Shown piece after piece: positions 48,301 through 58,143 of a stretch of DNA of 64,000 nt (the stretch's first letter is position 1; every line of letters begins with the position of its first letter). The notes beneath the pieces are model-generated. The model was given only the letters and a program-made list of their open reading frames with translations, made no database searches and was not told the origin of the DNA. This DNA comes from Symbiodinium natans. Its lineage: Eukaryota; Sar; Dinophyceae; Suessiales; Symbiodiniaceae. Both the position numbers and the translations under genes were made by a program. The stretch covers positions 62,001 to 126,000 of the forward strand of contig CAJNDS010000094.1 in assembly GCA_905221605.1 (NCBI GenBank). The letters run 5' to 3'.

Positions 48301-51300
48301 CTGCCTCTCGAGCTGTAAACCATTTTTCAAAAGTCGCATTTGGCTGGTAAAGGTCTGCAGAATCGGCATGTGGCCAAAAATCATATCTTGGCCTGCCTCT
48401 GAAGCTGAAAACCATTTTCAAAAGTAGCATTTGGCTGGTAAAGGTCTGCAGAATCGGCATGTGGCCAAAAATCATATCTTGGCCTGCCTCTGGAGCTGTA
48501 AACCATTTTCAAAAGTAGCGTTTGGCTGCAAATCATGAGTTATCTGCTGGCCAGAGCAACATGATGTTTTTCGTCTAACAACTAAACCAATTGTTGCAAT
48601 CAAAAATTCCTGCGCAGCAAGAAGTAAGAAATAGTGTCTTCAGCTAAATGACGCAGACTGAGGCGAGAGCCGCGATCGTGGCGGCAACCTGCTCTTTCAT
48701 GGGGACCTTCAAGAGCTTGCAGAAGGAAGCTGCGTGCTCAATGAACTCGTTGCACCGATACTTTTTTGTGGGCATCCATTACCTTAGCATTGCGTGATGT
48801 GATACAGCATGCCAAATTGAAGAACGGCACACACGAAGAACCACGACTGATGACTCGATTCGCAAACATGTTGAGATCAAAGTTGTTGCGTACAAACACA
48901 GCAGACACATGGAAAGAATTTGTGCATCAGCTCACCGCACGCGCCAACGCTGTGAAGATCATGGCAATCTCCAAAAAACGCGTCTGGCCAGTTTGTAACG
49001 CCGAGGTCATAGCACGGCCACTCATGTTCGCCTCCATTGTCCAGCAAAGCGTTCTGCATCTCATTCATAGGCGCATGTTCGTGCTCAGAAATGCTACTGT
49101 GTTACATCCGCATGACATGCAGTGAATGTAATGGATATGGCTTGCACATACATGCACGCAGACGAAAACAAAATGACGCCGATTCAAACAAAAGGCAACG
49201 ATGCCCTTGACGTTTTTGGTCGTCAGATCAGCGCAGAAGTCCAGAAACTTCTCGCCTGAACTGCACAAACAACTACTCAACTCGAGCCAATGACGAAACA
49301 AGCCGCAGAACATCTTGTGAGAAAAACACGCAAACCCGAAACCCGAAATCCTACACCTTAACCTTTCACCCTGAACCCTTGAAATCCTGGGAAAGGCCAC
49401 CCAAAGCGCCAGCAGCAGGATCTGCAGCTCCAAACTGCCCAGGCGCTTGTCAGGCACCAAAGTTGTAACTTGTGGTGTTCAGCCCTGTCTGAATCACGCG
49501 GCGGCCTCCAGGACCACTGCCACATCCTTCTTCAAGGCCTTCGCATGTCCGTTGTCAGGTGGTGGTACGTGCTTCTAGACGCCTTACGCTTCCGAGACCC
49601 CAACATATGTATAGACATCTTGCGTTTATGTGATCTGAGAAAAGGTGACCACAAGGTAGAAGAAAGGTAAACCGAACAGGTAAAGGCAAAGTGAAGGTAG
49701 CTGGGAAAGGTAGATCGAAGGGGGAAAAGAAGATAAAAGGCAGGCAAAGGGCAAAAAGGTAAGGAAAAGGTAGGTCGCTAGGAGCACACGGCCGTTTACT
49801 TTTACCCGTTTCCAGTTACCTGTATTCCACTTTTCTTAAATATTGCAACATAATGCATCTTTCCCTTTCTCCAATGATGGGATCTCGTAACCTTATGCCC
49901 AGCAAGACGCTACACGTTGGGCCTTCTTGGGATAGTTTTGTTCCGTGCCTTTCTGGCAAGGCCCCTCGAGCAGAGCTGGCGTCGTTCTGCAGCAATGACA
50001 GGGCGCCCCTGACTTCCAAATTGCCCGGCCCTTGCCCTGCAGCAACCCTCCCCCACTACCTCCCTACTTCAAGTATGATTGAAGGGCTCCAGCGCAGTTC
50101 CAAGATACCGCCCTCACCATGTTTAATTCGAATGCAAGAAATGCCAATTTTCTGCAAAATATTCAGGCTGTTGCACACGGGACGGTCTGGGCCGAAGAGC
50201 CTTTTCAGAAAAGGGGATGGTTTGGGCCGAAGGGCCCTCTCATAGAAAATTCCAGGGCGTGAATAGCTCCTGGTTTTCGATTCCAACACTGCCTTCTGAG
50301 CTTGTCTTGTTTTCACGGTCCGTTTGGAGCCCCACACGTCACCATGGACAGTGCTGTTACAGCCTTCATCTAGAATGGCGTAAACTCCCTTCTCCTTGTA
50401 GATGTCCACTATGGGCAAATCGCAAAGAACCATGGACGAAATCCCGGCTATTGCATCACATTCGCTTCACCACCCTTACAAGGGGAAAATTTCACCAAAC
50501 AGTACGCTGTTGTTGTCAAATAGGGCACTGGTCGAGGTGCTTTGTATCTGAGGCTATCTGAAGGAATTTTGCAAGGAAGGAATAGGGAAAGATCGGCGGA
50601 TCTATGTCGCGTTCCTGAAACCATTGCTTGCTGGAGAAAGAGGAAAATCTACGGGCTGCGCCCTACCTAGCTACGGGCAGTATGCTTACCAGTTTGAATT
50701 GAGCTTGTGCGGTCCGCTACGAAGCCTACCTTTTGGCTAGTTGCGCTTGAGCTCAAGGCGCCTTCAGTCAAAAAGAAAATGCAACTTATGCCCTTTATTA
50801 GGGGTCGGCACTAGAGAGTACTAAGTACTCGCTAGTGCCAACCTAAGACATGATTACTCTACGCTGACACGACCTCGGTACGCTGTACAGGACTGTATCA
50901 CAGGCCTTCTCGGGATGGGGTTTCGGTAGGGGTTTGGGATTTAAGCCCAATTTAGGGTTTCAGGTTTGAGGTTTGAGGCTTACGGTTCAAGGGGGGGAGG
51001 CCCTGAGGCTTTGCAGCCCCCCAGGAACTCCTAAACCCAGCAGACACCCAGTTAGCGGCCAGCCATTCTATGTATATGTGTATATATATATGTATATAAT
51101 TGTATCAACTGCTAACCTATCGAGTCCGCGGTCAAGGCGGTGCAAGTCCCATGATCTGAGGGCATGTCCAAGCCGTCGCTTCCACTGGGGGCCAATCCTG
51201 CTCAGGGCACTGGCGCTTGCTTGGCGCTTGCTCGTATGATCTCGTGTGTTTGCTAGAAACTGCTAGCATCTCGATCAGCACACTAAAGGAGTGGGTGCAA

Positions 51301-54300
51301 AGGGTCTCAACAAGCTGGCAGGCCTTGGGTTCACGAATGTCCGCACTTGGCCATTGTTCTGCTGCTACTCTGTACCCTGATGTACCCTGGAGATATCTCA
51401 CATTTCGCCCCTAGTCAGGGGGGCTGCGGTTGTGACAAAGAGATCCACTTGCAGCGGTGCCTGGTAGACCCAGAGGTGCCAAGACCCCATCCTCGTAAAC
51501 GAGGAACGCTGCTCCGTAAGTCCAGGTGACGGGAACAATCACCGTCACAAAGAGCTTGAAGGGCACCAGGAAAGCATTGAACCACAATGCGATCAGAGAG
51601 AAACATATCAGAACCTCGAAGACAAGCCAGCACGTCTCAGATTACCCAGACTTGCGCATCTTGCACACTTCTTGTGAGACTGAGTCCTGGGCGCAGATCA
51701 AGAAACATGTCGGTAAAGCTGAAGATGTGACAGTGATGAGGTCAGTCACCACTGAGGCAGGTGAGAACAAAAAATACCTGACAGAGAGAACACCTCTCCA
51801 GAGATGAACCACAAGTCAGTTCTGATCCAATCGAACCTATACAAAAAGAAAACGTCCTGGGCCCTCGTGCAAAAAAAACAATCCACTTAAGCGTCCGATT
51901 GAGTGCCAGGCGGCCGCAGCTGCGGGATTGTAGCGCGGCCACGCTGTTGCATCTCTTGCAGGACTTGCGATACCTGGGCCTCGAGCTGGAACGCCTGTGG
52001 TCCCAGAGGGTCCATCACTGGATTGAGCACGGTCAGCATAGCGTTCTTGCGGACCATCTCATCCCACATGAGGTCGAGGTGCTCTGAGGTCTGCGTCAAA
52101 AAGACGTTGCGCGCCAGAAAGCTCTTGCGAACCAAATTCATTTGACTCAAGCTTGGACAAACTAGCTGCCCGAAAACTTCATTAAACATGCTCTTCGCAA
52201 AAGGCAAAGGGGAATGGATGTAGCTCTTGTCGATGGGAACGCTTGGACTTTGGAAGCTCTTCGCTCGAAGCTCATAGGGCGTACCATCAGTTCTCGCTAT
52301 CAGCGCTCGAATCATCTCGCAGTTCAGCTGAAATAAGTCTTCATTGACCAGTGGGGCCGAGACCGTGCCAGCACTCTCCCCATCCAAATCCGCCGCATTG
52401 GTGGCGAAAATGAGGATTGGCCTCGACCACAGTAGCATGATTGAAAACAGCTGCGGACGCTGACAAAAAGAGAAAGCAGGTGAACAAAGAAGCCCGCAGC
52501 CACACCAGCGACCAGAAGCCGAGCAGCATGAGAGTCATCTCAAAGTCAAAGTCCTAGCATGGCTGATAAAGGCATGCCTGGCACGTCAAGTCCATCTCAC
52601 GAACCTCATAATAACCCATCTCACGAACCCCTGCATCTCCTGCATGATCTCAAGGCTGGTGTTGAAAGCTCGGGAGCCTCGAGGCATGGTCATCTCGAAG
52701 CTGTGGCCCATCTTCGTGAACCTTGGAGTGGAGTCACTGCGTAGCACACCGACCTGCTTTAAGAAGCTCATGTCGCCGCTTCAGTTGGTGAACATGCAGA
52801 AAATTGAGGCGCGCACTGAAAATTCAGAATGTCGAAATTCTGCAAAAATCTGGACGTTAATGGCATCATGAGCGCATAGACTGTGACAAAAGATATCAAA
52901 TTGCAAGGAAAGGCTGTGAGGATCTTGCCCAGGCAATAGTACGGCCCTGAACGGAACTGCTCGACCCGTCTCATTGCTTCACCTGTTGCAAGACATGGAA
53001 GAAGGAGAAGGTACGTCCACCACTGCACGAGACATGTCACGAAGTCCAAAAACAAGTGTCATGTTGAGTCAATCTATGCGATGTTTCCCAGTCCTGTCGG
53101 GCTCAAAGGCTCCACTTCTGCAGGGTTTCCAGCGTCTGGACCCAGCCATGGCAAGATGGCCAGCACCGGTGCCACGAATGTGAGCTGAGCTAGGACCTCG
53201 ATGCCCAGAGCATCACCAACTCGCAAACAAGCAGACAGAAAGCCCGGGCCCCCTGAGTAGGCGGCACACACCATAATCGCAGATGCCGCAGCGATTCCGA
53301 AGGTTTTGAACATATCAGGAAGACCGAGCATCACGGACCAGCAGATTGACAAAACGACACCTCTACAGGGAGGCTCATCCCTTGTATCCCACGCATGCGT
53401 GACATTAAGCTTGAAGCTCTTTCTGCCCCAACAAAATACTTTCCGCATGTGCCTGATACAACCACGATGCTGCCACTGCTCGCTACCATCTGAATGACGG
53501 CCTCCTCGACCGACGAACCTGCCTCTCGCTCTGTCTTGTAGCGAGTGAGCATAAAGAGAGCGTAGTCCCAAGATAGTGCCATGATAAGCATCAACATGAT
53601 CATCAGCGCGTAGTAGCTGATTGTCATCCCCGCACAAGATACAAAATACATAAAGCCAAAACCAACAAGGATCTCAAACAACATGGGCGTTAATGCCAGC
53701 AGCAAAAGTCTCCCGCTTCTCAGGACATATCCGAGAATAAGGATCGGCAGCCACACCGTCTTGACTTCGTGCACTGTAAAGTCAAAGATGGATACCTTAA
53801 CAATGAAGCATGTACGGTGCCAGGCCCCGCAAGAAAAAAGAACCATCTAGCCATTAATGAAAGCAGGAAAAGAATTCTCACAAACAATATACACAACACC
53901 CAGTCAAAGGGCTTTCATTTCATGGTCAAGGATGATGTTGCCCGTGAGTTTGACCTCCATTGCGCCTTCACCTCCAAACTCATCTATAGACTGGATGAAT
54001 TCACGTAGTTGAACGACAAAGTCTTCCGCCTTCTGCTTTAGCTGAACTGGAACTGACCACGTCCACATCAGCATGATACTCTGATGGTCTTTTGACTTGA
54101 AGGGATTCAACAGCTGATGGTGTCCAACAAAATCGAAATAAGACTGAAAAGATACCGCAGAAGATGGATTCTCAGATCCAAAACGTAAAACTCGGTCTTT
54201 GATCTGCTCAGCATAGACCTCTGCAACGTTGTTGCTTTGCACATCGATGCACCAGGTCTTGCACTTCATCACCACCTCGGTCACAGACGAACCGACAAAC

Positions 54301-55169
54301 GCTCCGTGGCACCGGCAGCATTGCCACAGGGTAAAAAGGTTTTGGCCTAAAAAACTTGCTTCGCAGTTTGGCTGAGACACCATCTCCAATCGCTTGGTGG
54401 ACGCACTGTGAAACTGCCTGTCTCACGACACGCACAGGTGTGAAAGTGCAGTCGAAAAAGGACATGTGAGAAGGGATGTGGGGACATGGTGGGGTGAGTC
54501 TCGAGGAAAGCACTCGATAGCGCTAGAACGCGCTTCACACCACCTCTCAAATCAGCATTGAAGTGGGGAGTTGACTGTTGCACAGCATCCAAGTCCTGAG
54601 TGTGCCTGCTGAACGTGCCGTTCCAGGGTTATGGAAACGTTTAGATGTTGGGACTCGCTTAGCCTGGGCAAACAAGGGATTGTAAAACCATGCTTCTCTG
54701 GGGCCGTGCTGCGAATCAAGCACTTCCATAGCCGCTGCACTCTGTGTGCCCGCAGGAGGTGTCTTGTCCATTCCAACCTAGCAAGGAGATCTGAAGCAAG
54801 TCAGCGCAAGTCACGTGCTTCGTTTCACTGCAGCTCCTTGTCATGTCCTATGTGTCCTAGATCTGCTTAGCCTCTGTGCAGTTGGGGCACGGTGCGCCGT
54901 ACCACTAAGATCAACGCCGGGATGGTAAAAATCACGGCTGCTATAATCCATGTGCCAACGAGGCAGAATCTATGTCTGTAAACACTTCTTGCGATGACAT
55001 ACATGCAGGCATCCATATAGCTGGCATCCTTGGATGTCACCAGGCCACAGACCTGGACCAAACTAACGTACTCGTTCCCACGCTTCCTGGCGCTCACTGC
55101 GGAATGCTGCGCAAGCGTCATGATCGTCTCGGTGCTTCTCCCGGTCATCGTAATTGTCAACATGGCCAT
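42358..55169 (-). CDS. MMPL/RND-family membrane transporter spread over about 12.8 kb
   Basis: About 17 exons in order encode the two-fold RND/MMPL architecture. 55169-54903 gives the first membrane helix ([19 protein letters not shown]). 54775-54690 gives [16 protein letters not shown]. 54270-53917 is a lumenal domain. 53773-53451 gives helices 2-5 with [20 protein letters not shown] and [15 protein letters not shown]. 53362-53265 gives [15 protein letters not shown]. 53183-53100 gives [15 protein letters not shown]. 52982-52835 gives a helix. 52765-52630 gives [20 protein letters not shown]. 52424-51900 is the second lumenal domain. 51600-51470 gives [20 protein letters not shown]. 43234-43140 gives [19 protein letters not shown]. 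43060-42925 gives [20 protein letters not shown]. 42763-42714 gives [16 protein letters not shown]. 42608-42535 gives [18 protein letters not shown]. 42469-42358 gives the tail [13 protein letters not shown] to SADSD and TGA. The last junction restores NYWPREMP exactly. The Asp in LSWDY and ALDYD is the family's proton-relay position. Substrate is unknown; lipid-type cargo is known for relatives. Confidence 0.85.
43268..43652. repeat. 8-bp-unit array (AGAGACAG), about 380 bp
   Basis: About 46 copies of AGAGACAG with four AGAG slips. The unit has no stop codon in any frame, so all frames stay open (Arg/Glu/Thr/Asp on plus, Ser/Leu/Cys/Val on minus). On the minus strand it is a long pyrimidine-rich tract ending about 33 bases before the splice acceptor at 43235. 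Confidence 0.95.
43666..44046. repeat. 8-bp-unit array (GATATATA), about 380 bp
   Basis: Around 45 copies, with GGCTTACA and GGGCTTGCA interruptions about 102 bp apart (near 43849 and 43952), suggesting a secondary duplication. It adjoins the AGAGACAG array. Confidence 0.95.
44440..45030. repeat. 91-bp tandem array, copy A
   Basis: Six to seven units of about 91 bp (starts at 44451, 44542, 44634, then shortened 78-bp units). Each carries AACCATTTTCAAAAGTAGC near its start and a GGCCAA...TTGGCC stem with a ten-base loop. The same unit recurs at 47829-48530 in the same orientation. Since 91 is not a multiple of three, apparent peptides shift frame from unit to unit; no protein is implied. Confidence 0.9.
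45036..45176. repeat. Imperfect Ala/Ser-encoding repeat at the edge of 91-bp array A
   Basis: Two to three imperfect copies of a unit of about 70 bp with words GGCTCTTCA and GCGGCTGGCG. It reads as Ala/Ser/Gly on the plus strand up to a TGA at 45173. It might be a fragment of a low-complexity coding sequence captured with the array. Confidence 0.45.
45180..46090. other. Unique intron sequence between arrays
   Basis: Contains TTTAGGG-type words at about 45505-45545 and 45905-45932, and otherwise nothing recognised. Confidence 0.4.
46095..46745. repeat. 31-bp tandem array, about 21 copies
   Basis: The unit contains GAAGTCTCTCGGATCGAG and TTGCTCAGCA; successive starts are 31 bp apart (for example 46201 and 46232). 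Two main variants alternate (GATCGAGGTTGC and GATCAAGGTCGC), as if pairs had been duplicated. As 31 leaves one over a multiple of three and no stop occurs, three plus-strand frames are open across the array. They encode cyclic permutations of the same peptide and are probably not genes. CTCGGATCGAG in each unit can form a small hairpin. Confidence 0.95.
46890..47825. other. Unique intron sequence between the 31-bp and second 91-bp array
   Basis: A poly-G run lies at 46887-46896. The minus-strand frame 47701-47453 (including [19 protein letters not shown]) is mildly protein-like but has no motif. No firm gene. Confidence 0.3.
47829..48535. repeat. 91-bp tandem array, copy B
   Basis: About eight units of the same 91-bp sequence as at 44440-45030, in the same orientation. 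The variants form a larger two-unit pattern (GGAGCTGTAAACC alternating with GAAGCTGAAAACC and CGAGCTGTAAACC), so the array seems to have grown by copying blocks of two or three units. Confidence 0.9.
48766..49125 (+). other. Plus-strand open frame inside the MMPL intron
   Basis: A 119-codon frame with mixed, fairly protein-like composition ([18 protein letters not shown], then [18 protein letters not shown]). No domain was recognised and the orientation is opposite to all neighbouring genes. It may be a remnant of a mobile element or chance. Confidence 0.2.
49660..50470 (-). mobile_element. Decayed retroelement fragment with aspartic-protease-like motif
   Basis: On the minus strand at 50433-50330 the frame reads [20 protein letters not shown], then [12 protein letters not shown]. 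The [13 protein letters not shown] pattern resembles the protease region of dinoflagellate Ty1/copia-like polyproteins, in which the usual Asp-Ser/Thr-Gly is altered; this recognition is from memory of the family. Downstream frames (50320-49816) shift and decay. No reverse transcriptase, integrase or long terminal repeat was identified, so it is probably an inactive fragment inside the MMPL intron. Confidence 0.45.
50560..51465. other. Intron sequence next to the MMPL exons
   Basis: TTTAGGG-like words occur at 50925-50995 and a TA/TG microsatellite at 51071-51100. No exon was recognised. Confidence 0.4.
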
Positions 55170-55623
55170 CGGACATTCCCAGAAACAAGAGTACTATTCA
55201 CCAACTGCATCATGGCAACTTGAAAGGTGATGAAGTAAGTATGCTTCAAGCAGTGCTCAACCTCTTGCTTCAGCGAATTCAACTCGCAAAACCAAAAATT
55301 CAAACGCCTAGCCGCTTGGTCTCAAGCAGGACAGTCCATTCATATTCATGTTGTGGGTCTGTTTTTTTAAAACTCACAAGCTTGAAGGACAGCACAAGCA
55401 GGATGCTTCTATCCCTGTCTGCTCACAAGCCTAGGCCATCCAGGCAAAAGTGCATGCAAAACAAGTAACACCAGCGAACGGGCGGACATCAGGACAACCT
55501 TCAGCTAGCATCTGTCCTGCAAAGAAGCACACACAACTCACTGCCATCTGCCGATTGACTTGACAAGAACCAACCGTGAAAGCTTGCGCACGCACGCACG
55601 CACACACGCACGCACGCACGCAC

Positions 55624-55667
<44 letters not shown>

Positions 55668-55990
55668 ACAGACACACGTGCACAAAGGAGTCCTTGCTCC
55701 GCAATCAGCGGCAAGGCATTTGCACATAGGCTGTACCCTGAAAGCAACTGAAGTCGTTTTGAAAAGGCAGACCTGTGCCATCTTCCACTACGGCTGTGGC
55801 AGCAGCAAGAACTATTGAATCCATTGTTTCCGCAACGTTTCAAGCTGCCCCGTGCTGCGTTTGAGTCTAACTTGTGGTTCTGAGATCTAGCTGTCGAGCC
55901 CAAACACATTGCAGGAAGATGAAAGAAGCCCAGTCACCAATCCTGCTGCAGTACTCCCGCAACAGCATGTGGGCAACAGCGTATGGGTGC
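55170..55990. repeat. Spacer between genes with CA/CG microsatellite
   Basis: ACGC/ACAC arrays occupy about 55588-55676. They give Thr/His-rich (plus) and Cys/Val-rich (minus) artefact frames. The rest of the spacer shows no firm exon; SL trans-splicing of the MMPL transcript would have to occur here. Confidence 0.7.
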
Positions 55991-56260
55991 TTAAGGCATC
56001 AAGCGGAGCACGAAAGAAAGTCCTCCAGGGCCTGAGACGCGGTACTTGACGTCTTTGGCTTTAGGCTTGTGGCGGTCGCTGTCATCTAAGATGAACTCCA
56101 CCTGGCAACAAAGCAAAAAGGAACAAGCAGCAAAGACACAATGTCAAGAACCTCTTTAAGAACGAATTGTCCCAGAAATGCCTCCGTTCGCTTGCCATCT
56201 CCAGCGCACACGTAATCCGCAGGTGCGCCGTCAAGAAATGCCCTGCCAAAGAAGTCAAGC
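55991..56260 (-). CDS. Unassigned gene, C-terminal exons
   Basis: The last exon (about 56103-55991, after TTGCCAG) reads VEFILDDSDRHKPKAKDVKY, then RVSGPGGLSFVLRLMP and TAA at 55991-55993. The VEF...KPKAKDVK pattern resembles the last strand of cold-shock domains, where a Val-x-Phe strand precedes Ala-x-Asn/Asp-Val, but no RNP motif was found upstream. An upstream exon at about 56250-56140 reads GRAFLDGAPADYVCAGDGKR, then LGQFVLKEV. Family assignment is a guess. Confidence 0.45.
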
Positions 56261-56399
56261 GCTGTGAAAGCTCTGCGCAGAAACTATGCTTGCAGGTTAA
56301 TACAGATGCCAAGTAATGAGCTGGAGACGCACGCATGACAACACTTTTACATGTCTGGTGCAGGGGCTGCTTCAATCTCCAGCTAGTTGCAATCTGCGA

Positions 56400-57260
56400 G
56401 TGACAGAGGGCCTTTAACCTTTAAAACTATATTGTTGGGGCTTTTTGTGTTCGGGGAGAGGGACCGATAAACAAAGAAGAGTGAGACGCGGTGAGATGAC
56501 TCCTGCTCTGTGGCCTTCGGCCCAGCGCCAGGATGTGAAGTGCATTTACTCAAATGTACTCAAACTGTGAGCGCTCTCACGAATGGAACTTCGAAGGGGG
56601 GACACTCTTCGAGAGCACTCTTCTGAAGAGCCCCTTGAAGTTGAGAGCGCAACTTTCTGCTGCGCGCTTCTCAGCTGCCTCCCTCCACGGGTGCAGATGA
56701 GCGGTTCCCACCCACGATGATGTGAGAGGCATCCTGGCGCATACTTTTTGTTAGCACTTCTGATGTGTTGGCGTTCATGGTGAATTCTCAAAGCCAAACT
56801 GGCCAGAAGCTCCATAGCATCCCGGTGATATGCATTTCCGCGACCAAAGCCGAGCTTCGGATCATCTATGGGAGGCAGCCAACCGTAGGCCTCTCATCTT
56901 TTTGGTTTTCTAAATGCTTCTTGATCTCAAAAGCAAAAAAGCAGCTCGGCCTGGGAGCTTCTGACCATCCATCGAGTTCGGAGAGGTACAGTGCACTGCT
57001 TCCTCACAGCCTCGTTCGGAGAGACTTGAAGCTCCAAATGCTAGCAGGTACACAAACAGAGCTGCCTCTGTATGCCGGATGTGGAAGGTTTCCTGCAGGA
57101 TCGTCACTCGCCACCAACTTTGCAAACCACACGCTCTAGCAACGTTGAAGAAGAAAACTGTGTGCAAAGCGTTGACGAATGTGCACACGCTGCCTTCGGA
57201 TTCTTGGGATCGAAAACGGAGTTGTCCTCCAGACACGTGCCCGAGCAAGAGTTTTCAACA
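56400..57260. other. Interval with weak exon candidates
   Basis: The minus-strand frame at 57248-56910 contains VCTFVNALHTVFFFNVARAC, which is hydrophobic and protein-like, but no splice pair or motif supports it. The plus-strand frame at 56765-57139 is equally unsupported. Confidence 0.3.
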
Positions 57261-57264
57261 TCTT

Positions 57265-58010
57265 CGTAAGCACTCCGAAATCCCACACCTTGAGCTGGTC
57301 GTAAGTGAAGCCATGCTCCTGGTACTGACTGGTACTGCTATGTACTGCTGCTAGCAGCGTTGATATCATGAGTGGCTTCTCTCATGTTATGGACTTCGCC
57401 AAAGATGCTTCTCGACACGTGTGGTTTCGGCCTTGGATACTGGATGTCTCTCATCCTTGAAATAGCCGAAGTATGCCTTGGCTCGATCATGTTCGGCCAG
57501 ATCACACCATTGCCAGTCCCAAAAGCACAGTACGTAACCCTGCAAAAACATGCTCAGCCTTTTGGGTTGTGAAACATTGGCAACATACACAGACAGAAAG
57601 TCTCTGTGTTGCTCTGAGGCAGCTGCATTTCTGACCTTATGCAGGTCGGGCAGGGAAGCGCATCTCTTTGTTGCGTCGGCATACGTAAACTTGAGCTCCG
57701 TCTGCACCTGCATGGAGGGTCTCCCTAAGAGGTGCTGCATCACAAAAAATTGCATTCCGTCGCAGTACAAGAACGGCCTTGCTTTTGAAGGCCTCACACC
57801 TTTGCATTGCAATTACATTCTAGAACTACAATCTCGTTGTGACAGACAGCAAATTGTCAGACTGCGGGAACAACAGGGGCTCGTACTCATCCTTGGTCAT
57901 AGGCGCCGGGACTTTTGCAAGTGGAATCCTGAGTTACTTGAAAAAGGCGAACGAGCAGAGAAAACCTCGAATCGCTCATCCAAGAAACTTCATTGCAAAT
58001 ATAAAGCGCA
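57265..58010 (-). CDS. Exon cluster of an unassigned gene
   Basis: Minus-strand exon candidates are: 57945-57840 after CAG (IPLAKVPAPMTKDEYEPLLF, then PQSDNLLSV); 57800-57560 (FLYCDGMQFFVMQHLLGRP, then SLPDLHKVRNAAASEQHRDF and LSVYVANVSQ); and 57330-57255 (HGFTYDQLKVWDFGVLTKML). In the second piece an alternative frame (EAFKSKAVLVLRRNAIF) is also open. The product may be an enzyme-like soluble protein, but no family was recognised. Confidence 0.4.
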
Positions 58011-58143
58011 GCAATGCGCGGCTCCACAAATGTGAAAACTACTCCTCCAGACTTGAGCCACGTGCTGCAGAAATGACAAACCCTCGGAGAACAAGTCAGC
58101 AGATTTCGTGGTGCATTCGTGTGCATTTCCTCTTCTGGCTGTC

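Larger units (their letters stand above)
43235..51465 (-). other. 8.2-kb intron of the MMPL gene carrying repeat arrays
   Basis: The exon ending near 51470 (cytosolic side of the helix ...[15 protein letters not shown]) and the exon starting at 43234 (EDWTVPVFS) are consecutive in MMPL proteins, so the 8.2 kb between them is read as one intron. It contains two 8-bp-unit microsatellites, two 91-bp arrays, a 31-bp array, telomere-like words (45500-45545, 45708-45724, 49338-49378, 50925-50995) and a retroelement remnant. A rearranged or misassembled locus would be the alternative. Confidence 0.65.

Noticed and set aside
44440-48535. CRISPR-like appearance of regularly spaced repeats
   Set aside because: The units are contiguous tandem copies of 91 bp or 31 bp with no unique spacers, and no cas-like genes occur; the genome context is eukaryotic.
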